NCBI GenBank assembly: GCA_002150815.3
Contig: NDFF03000065.1
Location: 124,001-188,000 of the forward strand
Length of the DNA stretch: 64,000 nucleotides
Source: Grammothele lineata
Taxonomy: Eukaryota > Basidiomycota > Agaricomycetes > Polyporales > Polyporaceae
Direction: 5' to 3'
Of the stretch, positions 1-8,704 are shown piece after piece; the stretch's first letter is position 1, and each line of letters begins with the position of its first letter. The notes beneath the pieces were generated by a model. It was not told the origin of the DNA. It searched no databases and worked only from the letters and a program-made list of their open reading frames with translations. A program made the translations under genes and the position numbers.

Positions 1-1875
1 TCCTTCTTCATCTGAACCACCACCATACCACCAATACACCAAGGAAAGCTGCTCACCTTCGCAGTTCGCTCTCGACAACGAGTTTAGCCTCCCGCTCTGC
101 CGTAAGCGGTGACGGCATAACGCATCCGAGATGAGATCGACACCTGCCACTCGGCCATGAATGTATGATCCGTAATCTTGGGTGACAAGACCGCGTGCAC
201 TGTGGACAAGCTCCTCGTCCAAGGACGCCGTACGCAAGCGTACGCAGGGCTCGGACCTTCTCGCCCAATATTGGTAGCGTAAGCGCGCGTGCAGCAGGAG
301 CGATCTGCTAAAGTGGTCCGCAAGCTTCGAAGGGGATACGAGTTGAGAAGTAATATGACTTACGAACGAGCCCAGTTGAACGACAAACCCCGTGCCGAGC
401 GTCCAGATTGCGTCGCATCATTCCTCCCCGCTCTCCGCTCTCCGCCCCCAGCGCGCGATGTCCGCCCGAGCGATTGCGCCACCAAAAGATTGCACGGCGA
501 CCGTCACCGCAAGACGGCGGGCCGGGGCGTCTTCATAAACGAAAGGAGACATCAGAAGCGAGCTCCTCTCCGCCGCTGGAAGATCCGCCTGGACTCTGGC
601 GTTCACCACCGCATCCGCGCATGCATGGATGCGGACATAAACGGACGTACCGAGGATACCCGTCGCACATTGCCCATTGCCCAGTCCTCCCGCTCCCGCT
701 CCCCAAATCTCCATGCGCACGCTGCTAGCTCCGCCGCGTCAATCTGTCCGAATTTTCGAGGGATGGTCCACAGAACCCGTGTCGCCGCTCGCGCGCCCCG
801 CTCGAATGGTGACCCTAACATCGACGCGTTTGGAGGGAGATGGGCCCAGACCCGAAAGGGAGAGATTACGAGCCTCGCTTCTTCACCCACGGATAGTGCC
901 GCCTCGATCGAGAGGCGGGGGGCAGGCGCGACGACGGGCGGAGGTCCACGCGTGCGCGGCGCGCGCAGACGGCGGTGGACGAACGCATTCTTCAGGTTGC
1001 CTAATCCAACGACCGGGAGTGCTCTCGCCGTGCCGCGTGCTGCTGACATCGTCGTAGTGATAGATATCGGGCGTTGAGCTTGAGCTTGAGCTTGTACGTC
1101 CGGCGACCGCCGAGCGTCGGTGAGGTCAAATGCGGAAATCGAGGGCGGCGATGACGTCGTGGCGTAGGAAAGAAGGCAGTGAAGGAAGGAGGTGCGGATC
1201 CACTTGACGTTTCACGAGGGATTCGCCGTCAGGGTTGTCAGACTGTGCGTGCGACTTGGGTTCAGAATGGGACTGGGGTTTCTGTATTTGGTGTCACGGC
1301 GAAGGTATAGGCTCGGTGGGAGGACAGGGCACTCACCAGTATGATCCCCGTATGCGACTCCTCGGCGTGTCCGCGGCTTCTCCGTGTTTGCCAAGGCAGG
1401 AGCCAGATTGGACGTACAGTGCTATACGCCTGACCCAATTGGGCCTACGGCGACGGGCCGGACGAGAAAGGGAGAGCAAAAGCGCAGCGTCTTGGGGGAA
1501 CACATGATCATAGAGAGCTGTCCAGCGGTGAAGAGTTGACGTCGAAAGCGCGAGGCGACCGACTGCACTCGATATTTGTAGACTGCAGCGCCGGACGCGT
1601 ACGGGCGTACCATGGCGAAAATCACAAGCTCGTCCGGGGACTGATGAGGTATTGATGGCTAACATCATATCCTGCAGGCTACGCGGGCACATATCATACA
1701 ACAACGGCGGGTACAAGCGCAGGCGGAGAGCTCGGAAACGACGCGGTAAACACGGTAGACGCGTCGGGAGGACTGAGAGGGTCGATAACGCGGTGGCGTT
1801 GGCGGAGTGGGGGAGAATCACATGGATGGGTCGGCGCGCCGGCCCAATGCAGAGTCTGGATCAATGACGCCTCGG
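1..1875. other. no supported gene
   Basis: Several open frames overlap on both strands here (the longest about 260 codons at 289-1077), but none shows a recognisable domain, convincing splice signals or a frame that stands out. The high GC content is enough to produce them by chance. A short hexamer repeat (TTGAGC, about three copies) lies near 1074-1093. A possible donor-like GTGAGC on the minus strand near position 56 hints that a gene may end or begin outside the window, but I could not build a model. Confidence 0.4.
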
Positions 1876-3447
1876 TCAAACGGTTATTGCCTCGACCTTC
1901 CTCGCAATCTCGTCTACCTCCTTGTCGCCCTCTTTCTCGTGTTCTTCCTCTTCTTCTTCGCTAGAGCTCTCCTCTACGTAATGCCGATTGGGGTTGGGAA
2001 CGAGTAGATCCTCGCCGTCCGCGCCGTCTGCGAAAAAGGCCAACGTTAGCGCCGCTCATCTTCCGGCCCATGCAAATCGCAAGTTCCGCCACCAACTGCA
2101 TCCGGGCGATGGGGACCGCGAAGCGAAGCATACACATTTGATGCAGTGGCATGGTTCGGTGTCAACGAGCCGTCGGCGATTCTCACTGCCGGGCTTCAGG
2201 ACGATCCATAACACGTGCTTTAGCACTGACCTCCCCAGCGAGACGTCATCGGCCGACTCGAGTACATATAGAGACGCACAGAGCGATTGTAGACGGGTTG
2301 GGTGCAAGAGAACACAGAGAACAATGAGGCGAGTCGGTTGGATAGGTACTCACCAGCGGTACGTCTCGACTCGTCGTAGGTCTTCTCCAACTCCGCCAGG
2401 ATCTGTTCCTGCATCACCTTCACTGCTTCCGAGCTCTCGCACGTCTTGTACTTCTCCAGAAGGTGTCTGTATACATACGTTAGGCCGCTTCCGACAATCT
2501 AGAACCGCGCACGCACTTGTTGACCTCCCAGAACGAATGTCCCCATCCGAACCCGTCCAACAATCGCTCAGCGTACTCGTCGAACCCGGTGATGTAGAAC
2601 GCGGCCGCGAGGGCCTCGACGCAGTTCAGTCGCCACGGCTTGCCATAATTCACGGGGTTCGTCGCGATCAGATACGGCACTGTGGAAACGGAACGCACGG
2701 TCAATCGTGTACCCCGTCACCTTCGCCCCGCGGGCCGGGTGCAGAATGGGAAACGAAAGCACGCACATAGCCTCTCGTGTGGACTCGCGATCCGCCCAAA
2801 TGGCACCTCCTCGAGGCGCGCCCACGAGCACTCGACGACTGCCAACCCGTTCTGCGCGATGATATCCCGATCGGCGGGGCTCACGGGCATCGTGCCCTTC
2901 GGCCTTGCGCCACAGCCGACCTGGCTTGGTGAGATTCTCGCTCGAGCGCAATGGGGCGGAGGGAGAGGCCACTCACGAGACGACGACGCCGCGGAACTTT
3001 TGGCCGACGCGGAGGGTGCGGATGAGCCCCTGGCGCGCGAGCTTCTTGCCCGAGCACCGGCGCGGGTCGCAGTGGTCGAAGTCCTGTGGCGTGCGTCAGC
3101 GTTCGACCCAGTGCGGCGTAGATGATTGTGTGTGGACGAGACTTACCCACATCGCAACGGGGACGTCGATTGAGACCTTTCCGTCGTCCTCTGTTCGCGC
3201 GCACCAGATGTCAGAACTGTCTCTCATGTGTAGAGGGCTCGTGCGAGCCACACGACTACTGACCAGAATCGTCCTCGCCGTCGCCGCTACCATCCTCGTT
3301 GTCCACTGCGCTCTCTGGGCGGTCCTCGACTCCTCCCGGAGAAGCAGGCCGCCCGTCGTGCCGCCGCTGCCCGCGGCCCCTTTGTGCGTGCCCGCCTCTG
3401 CTGAACGCCGCGCGCCCTCCGCGTTTCCCGCGCACCTGTCGAGGCAT
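1876..3447 (-). CDS. TSR3: 18S rRNA aminocarboxypropyltransferase Tsr3
   Basis: Tsr3 transfers the 3-amino-3-carboxypropyl group of S-adenosylmethionine to a hypermodified pseudouridine of 18S rRNA during late 40S maturation. I read seven exons: 3447-3264, 3190-3147, 3083-2977, 2903-2767, 2679-2517, 2466-2354 and 2027-1876, giving 299 aa. The family core is clear: [19 protein letters not shown] near residues 70-90, then a SPADRDI segment, [35 protein letters not shown], and the [14 protein letters not shown] helix. The N-terminus is basic and Gly/Arg-rich and the C-terminus is a Glu-rich acidic tail, both usual in fungal Tsr3. The last intron (2353-2028) is much longer than the others and could hide another small exon. 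The gene is divergent from the mL41 gene, with about 220 bp between start codons. Confidence 0.9.
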
Positions 3448-3667
3448 GGTCCTGGCTACTTCAGAAATTCAACAGTCTGCAAGCTGGAAGAAATGAGATG
3501 GATTGCTGAAGCCCTGAGCGAGCAAGTGGAAAAGCGGAGTGGAGAGCAAGAAGTCTTGAGGCGCTCGATGGGGCCGCTGCGGCAAATCCTCGAGCGCTGC
3601 ACGCGTCGGCGACGTTTCGCGCGGCGGAGCGCCCGGCGCGCTCTTCCCTCACCCTCTTCCGCCGACC

Positions 3668-4399
3668 ATGATCCCCACCGCGCCCGTACTCTCAAAAGCC
3701 CTCCGGAAGGCGCTCACGCCCAAGCGAGGGAACAAGGATTATTACAAGGGTGAGTGCCACTTCTTCGTTTGATCTATGTGCTGGCGTTGTGCGGGGTGAA
3801 GGTACGAGGTTTCAAGTGCTGACGGATGATGGTGACAGGGACGGGCCAGGCGTATTTGCCTGGAGGGCACCGTACGGGTGCACCGGGAAAGCACGTAGTC
3901 CGGGGAAGGGCGAAGTACCGCCTTGTGGACGAGCAGGTCAGGGTGTACGTCGCGCCGCCCATAGAGGAGATCCAGAGCTCTCTGGTGCGTTTCTTTCGAC
4001 TTCGCCTGTGTGCTGCACTAACACTACATTTGCTTCTCGCCCCCTCCTTGGATATCCCACCCGAATCTTGAACGTTCTCCACCTATCCGATGTCTCCTAT
4101 GTTTGACACCGCGGCATGCGTCGTGGCGCGCTCGCACCTCACTGTTACCGTTACCGACAACCGTTCGACTCGTCTTCTCTCATGCACACCGAAACGTGCG
4201 ACAGCTCAAGCCTTATGTCTCTACCGCCATCAAGCCGTCCAAAGAGTTCAATAAGGAGCTGTACGGCAAGCTCCCCCGGGGTGGCCTCACACCGGACCTC
4301 TATTATAAGATTGCCCCCCGTGGCGCGGAAGCGGAAGCAGTCCCTCCTATTGCCCAAGCCGAGGTCCCTGCTGTCTCTCCCCCGGCGTCGTCATCATGA
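3668..4399 (+). CDS. MRPL27: mitochondrial large-subunit ribosomal protein mL41 (MRPL27 family)
   Basis: This is a mitochondrial 54S ribosomal protein of the mL41 family (yeast YmL27). Exons are 3668-3749, 3839-3984 and 4205-4399, giving 140 aa. Visible family features are the basic N-terminus ending TPKRGNKDYYKG, the GQAYLPGGHRTGAPGKH segment, the VRVYVAPP strand and LKPYVS, which matches the LKPYV of yeast YmL27. The C-terminus is an Ala/Pro-rich extension ending in serines. The start is the first ATG of a frame with mitochondrial-targeting character. The second intron has its branch-like CTAAC about 185 nt from the acceptor, with no AG dinucleotide in between. The promoter is shared with the divergent TSR3 gene. 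Confidence 0.85.
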
Positions 4400-4581
4400 T
4401 ATCTGGCTTTCGTTTCCACATCTGAGCTTACATCCTTCTATCCATAATATATGCTATATCCACCGTGTCTATCAGGCTCCGATGCCTGCAACGCCTGTAA
4501 TTAATGTGGGCTGTGGGACAGACTAAGTGTGTCGTAAGTCAATGGAACGAATCAAAAAGCGACATTGTGTAAACAAAAAAC

Positions 4582-4652
4582 TCCGATACGGGGAATCGAA
4601 CCCCGAGCTACCGCGTGAAAGGCGGTAATGTTAGCCGTTACACCATATCGGA
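4582..4652 (-). tRNA. tRNA-Glu (UUC anticodon)
   Basis: Read on the minus strand, the 71 nt fold into a complete cloverleaf. The acceptor stem is TCCGATA / TATCGGA, the T-arm CGGGG-TTCGATT-CCCCG, and the anticodon arm ACCGC-CTTTCAC-GCGGT with anticodon TTC. That decodes GAA/GAG as glutamate. There is no intron, and CCA is not encoded, as expected for a eukaryotic nuclear gene. It lies between the mL41 3' end and the MFS transporter gene. Confidence 0.95.
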
Positions 4653-4936
4653 CTATGAATTGCATCAATACGGTGAGCTCATGGATGGTTTTTGTGGGAA
4701 ACCAACTGCACGGATTACCGAGCCCGTCAAGTCCGATATTCGAGGCTCCCCACGCTTTGAGTTCTACCTCCACATTGCCTACAGGGAATAACGGGGGTAA
4801 CCAAAGCCTGACGTGAAGCTGGATTGGCGCATGTGTACTCATCACACAGGATCTCACAAGGTGAGATTCTATCAACCTTCCATTTAGCACGAGAAAGTTT
4901 TGCGGACGACGCTGACACATTATTTCAGAGTCGGAG

Positions 4937-5799
4937 ATGACCATGACATCACAGCAGCCAGCCCACGAACAGACCCCGCTCTTGTCAGAAGCGAGGGATT
5001 CATCTACACCCAGGGATGAAAGATCGGACTCTAACACATCCACGATTCAAGCATGTAGCCCAGAGGACGGTTCACCTGACAAACCTCACGTTTCCCTTTT
5101 TGCTGTGGTCTGTCCCGCGCCTCTTTTGCCCATTAAAGCTGCGGTAGAACTCAATCTCTGCGATTTTGTAGATGGGCCCGCTCGTCTTGGGTATTTTCCT
5201 CGTTGCGATGGATACCACAATCGTGACGTCGACGTACGCGTCGATTGGAAGCCAATTTGAGCAGCTGCAGAATACAAGTTGGATCGCGACAGCGTACATG
5301 CTCTCATTGACAAGTTTCCAGTACGCCATCGCTATTGATATCTCGTCTTTTTACTGAGAATGTACATTCAGACCCCTGTACGGCAAGGTCTGTCTAGCTG
5401 CCCCGTTGCGCAACGTCTGACTCGCTCAACGTTATGACTCGACTCAGCTATCTGATATCTTCGGCCGAAAAACCTGCATCCTCTTCGCGTATACGGTTTT
5501 TGCCGTGGGTTGCCTTCTCTGCGGCTTAGCTCGTAACATGACAGAGCTTATCGCCGCACGCGCGCTTGCCGGTGTTGGTGGCGGCGGTATCGCGACGTAC
5601 GTCAGGTCCCTTCGTGCCGGAGACATTATGAAGCTGATAGGTTTCGCAGCGTGGGGTCTATCATCATGTCGGACGTTGCTCCCTTGAGACAACGAGGAAC
5701 TTTGCAGGGTGGGTTCGCTTTCTCTGTCCTGGAACATTCATCCTCACTAGTTCATACCAAGGCTTTGCCAATATTGCTTACGCGGCGGGCCAGGCCTCA
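4937..5799 (+). pseudogene. MFS transporter (DHA2/Vba-like), 5' part split by retrotransposon
   Basis: This is the N-terminal part of a 14-TM-type major facilitator, most like vacuolar basic amino-acid (Vba) or DHA2 drug:H+ antiporters. Exons are 4937-5107, 5172-5320, 5372-5387 (only 16 nt), 5448-5596, 5650-5708 and 5762-5799. The N-terminal tail carries TPLL, a dileucine-type vacuolar sorting signal. TM1 follows (GIFLVAMDTTIV), then motif A of the family (PLYGKLSDIFGRK) and the ARALAGVGGGG segment. The frame is open until position 5799, where the codons for Gly-Gln-Ala-Ser run straight into the LTR of the inserted element. The coding sequence resumes at 16785 in the same frame. Loss of function is inferred from the 11-kb antisense insertion; the exons themselves show no other damage. 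Confidence 0.85.
5795..5799. repeat. target-site duplication CCTCA, left copy
   Basis: CCTCA immediately precedes the left LTR and is repeated at 16780-16784 immediately after the right LTR. A 5-bp duplication is the usual staggered-cut signature of Ty3/gypsy integrases. Confidence 0.95.
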
Positions 5800-6088
5800 T
5801 GTAAGGGTCGGGCGCTCTCGTCACTCGGGTACTGCGTTCGACCAGGTATATAGTCGTCGTGCAGTGGTTACAAGTGGAAGAGAGCTGGGCGGCGATACGT
5901 GCCGCCCAGCCTTATATACTACGAGTCCGTTGTCCATGTCCGATACCCCGCCTGATGCCCATGCGCCAGGGCGCGGCCGTACCATACACGCCGCGCCACA
6001 TAACCTCCTACGTCGGCCCGCCGTCCATATCCGTCCGTCCGTGATGGTAGGCGCTAGGGTTCCCGATCCGGAACCCCCGCACCTTACA
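5800..6088 (-). repeat. 3' LTR of the retrotransposon
   Basis: 289 bp, read as identical to 16491-16779. It begins and ends with the inverted terminal heptamer TGTAAGG/CCTTACA. It contains a TATA-like box (minus strand, 5910-5919) followed by a 9-bp-arm hairpin at 5885-5909. Confidence 0.95.
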
Positions 6089-6100
6089 CCCTCCCCCTCT
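6089..6100 (-). other. polypurine tract of the retrotransposon
   Basis: On the minus strand the 12 nt directly before the 3' LTR read AGAGGGGGAGGG, all purine. This is the expected primer for plus-strand DNA synthesis, and its place next to the LTR fixes the orientation of the element. Confidence 0.85.
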
Positions 6101-6302
6101 GGATGACGTTGGGAGGGTGCGCGAACGAGATGGGGAGTCGTCGAGCGTGGGCATGGCTCCGCGCGAGTACTTGACTCGCACGAGTGAGCCGCGCACGATA
6201 CCGTCGTCCACACGAGTTGTGATACCAAGGGGCGGGGCGAGCTTAATCTCGCCCCTGCAGAACGACGGCCCTCACGATAGAGGGCCCAACACCGCGATGT
6301 GC

Positions 6303-8534
6303 TTATTTCTTGTCACTGGTGGGGGGCTCGGACGCGCCTGAGGCGGTTCCGTTCTCCTCGTCCACCTCCATCTGGGCCACGGGCCCAGCTGAGCTAGTCC
6401 CGGGGCTAGGAGTCGTGATGGGGCCGGAGGGCGGCGCAGACGCCGCCCGTGGCAGCGCGGTGCGGTCAGAATCGACGTCGTCGTCTTCGGCCCGTTCTTC
6501 GCGTGCAGATGGGGAAGGCGAGTCAGTGCGACTCGCCTCCGACGATTCAGAGGCCGGGGGCGATGGTTGGTGGTAGTCGCGCTCCGGTGCGCAGCTGGCC
6601 AGGAACTCGTTGGCCCAATCCGACCAGTTGCGGATGACGTTCTCCGGAACCCCACACTCTGCGAGGTGGTGGATGATGTCGCGGCGCTCAGGGGGGCGCG
6701 GGCCGGCGTACGGCTGAATGTCGTACTCGATGTTGGGGGCGCGGAGGCGCGCGACTTCCCGGGCGGCGCGCTGAGGATCCGCGAGCGCGCGCGAGAGGCC
6801 TCGGAGGATTTGCTCCCTCTCCGACGCCGATGCGTTCTCTCCTACGATGCGACGCGCGAGCACGTGGCCGATGACGGTGTGTTCATCGACCGTGCCGTCG
6901 TTGCGACGGCGCACTCCTCTAACGTGGTTGTTGACCGAGTTGAGCCACTCGGTCCAGTGTGCGATGGGGGACTCGGCAGTCGGGGGACTGATGCGCTCGC
7001 GCTGGCGCCTCCCGTATGATGAGGTCGCCCAGGCGGGCGGGTGCCAGTTCTGCGAGAGCCAGAGCTGGGCGGGGGTGCGTTCAGCGCGTTTGCGCTTGTT
7101 GGCGTCGTCTGCCCACTGTCGGAGAGCGGGCAGCAAGTCCGAGTTGTACTCGTCCTGTACCAGCTCGAGATAGCGGCGGAGCTCGTCGATGTTTTCGGGC
7201 ATAACGCGGGGGATATCCCGTGCAGGGGCCATGGAGTTGTACGGCCGGGTGGGGCCGTAACCTCGTCTCGACGGGCCGGCCGGCGGCTGCGATGACGGCG
7301 AGTTAAGAAACTCGTCGTATTGCCGCTGGTAATCTATGTGTTGGCGGTCGTACTCGTCGACCGCCCAGGGGTCCGGCCCGGGTGCTACCCGGGGCATCGG
7401 TGGTGGCTGCGGTGGTACCCAGTACTGCTGTTGGTACTGGTTACCGTACCCGTATCCTTGGTACGGGTACTGCGGCTGCTGCTGTGGCTGCTGTGGGGGC
7501 GGTCCCCACGATGGTGCCGGCGGTGGGATGTTCGAGGTCGCCGCCGTCGACTGACCGTACGGGCTTCCCCAATCCCCTCCCCCTCGGAATGGCACGCCCG
7601 GCGTGTCATACCGGGGAGGCCGGACGCTCGGCGGTGGCATCGAGGGCTTCCCGCGCTTGGCGGGGCCGCCGTCGTCATCCTCGCGCGCGCGCCGCTTCTC
7701 GCTCCGGCGGTGCTCGCGCTCATGGTCGCCCATCTCGATGTCCTCGTTCGGCGGAGCGGAGGCGACGGGCGCTGAAGTCGTGGCCGCGGACGGGGTGTTG
7801 GAGTCGCGCGGGGCGGTGGAGGGCCCCGCGGCGGGGAGCGCGCTGCTCCCCGCGAGGAGTGCGTTCTGGCGGCGGTAATCCGCCAGGTTCGCGTCGTTCG
7901 CGCGGTCAGCGCGAATCTTCTCGCACAGTGCCTTGACGGCTGCGCGTGCGTCCTTGAGTGCCGGCGGGCCATCTGGCTCGTCGAGCATCTCGTCAAAGAG
8001 GGCGGACTCGTCGGCGGTCTCGACGATGTCCTGCCCGCGCACGCGCCGTAGGGAGGTGATGGTATTGAGCAATTGCTCAATACGGTGGTCGCGCCGACGG
8101 AGGGCCTCCCGGAGGCCGGCAATGGTGGCGCGCTGCGCCTCCGCGTCCGCGGCGTCGACCAGGCGCTTCACATCCTCGGAGCCATAGTGGTGGCCCTGCG
8201 AGTAGCCGTCATTGAACCCCTTGTTGTAGGGGTCCTTCCGCAACTTCTCCTGCGCGGCCTGCAGCGAAGAGCTGCCTAGGAGGCGCGCGGCCTCCAAGTG
8301 GTCGCGATACTGCGCGCACGGGATGCACCCGCGCGGATGAGCACAAATTTGGTTGTGCTCATCCAGCCTCCAGGGGAGGCGCTGAATGGGGCGGACGTCC
8401 GTGGGCTCGGACGTCTCGGTGGCATTGGAGGACGTGGGACCGTCCTCCGGCTCTTCCTCGGAGCGTTTGCTCCGAGTTCTGCGGGACGAGCCACTGCTCG
8501 TCCCCTTCTTCGAGTCGTCCTTCTTTGGGGCCAT
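6303..8534 (-). CDS. third ORF of the retrotransposon, unknown function
   Basis: An uninterrupted 743-codon frame between pol and the 3' LTR, in a different frame from pol. It is the position where env lies in errantiviruses, but I see no signal peptide, transmembrane segment or glycoprotein features. The N-terminus is basic and Ser-rich (likely disordered). A small Cys cluster follows (C64, C70, C73), then a helical, probably coiled-coil segment (about residues 130-180). The middle is very rich in Pro, Gln and Tyr and low in complexity (about 330-430), and a second helical region (about 450-650) contains several Trp. The C-terminus is acidic and Ser/Pro-rich. A nucleic-acid-binding or Gag-like structural role is possible but unproven. 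How it is expressed is unclear: it starts 170 nt after the pol stop. Confidence 0.7.
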   Translation of the reverse strand: MAPKKDDSKKGTSSGSSRRTRSKRSEEEPEDGPTSSNATETSEPTDVRPIQRLPWRLDEHNQICAHPRGCIPCAQYRDHLEAARLLGSSSLQAAQEKLRKDPYNKGFNDGYSQGHHYGSEDVKRLVDAADAEAQRATIAGLREALRRRDHRIEQLLNTITSLRRVRGQDIVETADESALFDEMLDEPDGPPALKDARAAVKALCEKIRADRANDANLADYRRQNALLAGSSALPAAGPSTAPRDSNTPSAATTSAPVASAPPNEDIEMGDHEREHRRSEKRRAREDDDGGPAKRGKPSMPPPSVRPPRYDTPGVPFRGGGDWGSPYGQSTAATSNIPPPAPSWGPPPQQPQQQPQYPYQGYGYGNQYQQQYWVPPQPPPMPRVAPGPDPWAVDEYDRQHIDYQRQYDEFLNSPSSQPPAGPSRRGYGPTRPYNSMAPARDIPRVMPENIDELRRYLELVQDEYNSDLLPALRQWADDANKRKRAERTPAQLWLSQNWHPPAWATSSYGRRQRERISPPTAESPIAHWTEWLNSVNNHVRGVRRRNDGTVDEHTVIGHVLARRIVGENASASEREQILRGLSRALADPQRAAREVARLRAPNIEYDIQPYAGPRPPERRDIIHHLAECGVPENVIRNWSDWANEFLASCAPERDYHQPSPPASESSEASRTDSPSPSAREERAEDDDVDSDRTALPRAASAPPSGPITTPSPGTSSAGPVAQMEVDEENGTASGASEPPTSDKK

Positions 8535-8668
8535 ACTTACTGTTGTTGGGAGGTATGAGGCGCGCGGGTAGCGGAGATGAGGGGGGGCGATGTGCGAGGG
8601 GTGAGAATGCGGGTGGTGGGAACGGAGGGGGGAAAGCGCGTTGGTTGATTTTCGCCAACGCGCCCGGT

Positions 8669-8701
8669 TCGGCTATGAACTGTACAGTTCATGATAGCCG
8701 A
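8669..8701. other. inverted repeat just downstream of pol stop
   Basis: A perfect 14-bp palindrome (GAACTGTACAGTTC) is extended by flanking arms TCGGCTAT and ATGATAGCCGA, making a 33-nt hairpin with one small bulge. It begins four nucleotides after the pol stop codon and lies in the only gap between pol and the third ORF. It may matter for RNA structure, termination or translation of the downstream ORF. Confidence 0.75.
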
Positions 8702-8704
8702 GCC

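Noticed and set aside
289..1077. 262-codon open frame near the left end
   Set aside because: Overlapped by open frames on both strands, Arg/Pro/Ala-rich without any domain, in GC-rich DNA where long chance frames are common.
7385..8122. 245-codon frame inside the third ORF of the element
   Set aside because: Alternative frame on the same strand of low-complexity coding sequence; Arg/Ser/Pro-rich shadow of the 743-codon ORF.
6303..8534. Third ORF as an envelope gene
   Set aside because: Position fits env, but there is no signal peptide, no transmembrane segment and no glycoprotein-like Cys pattern.
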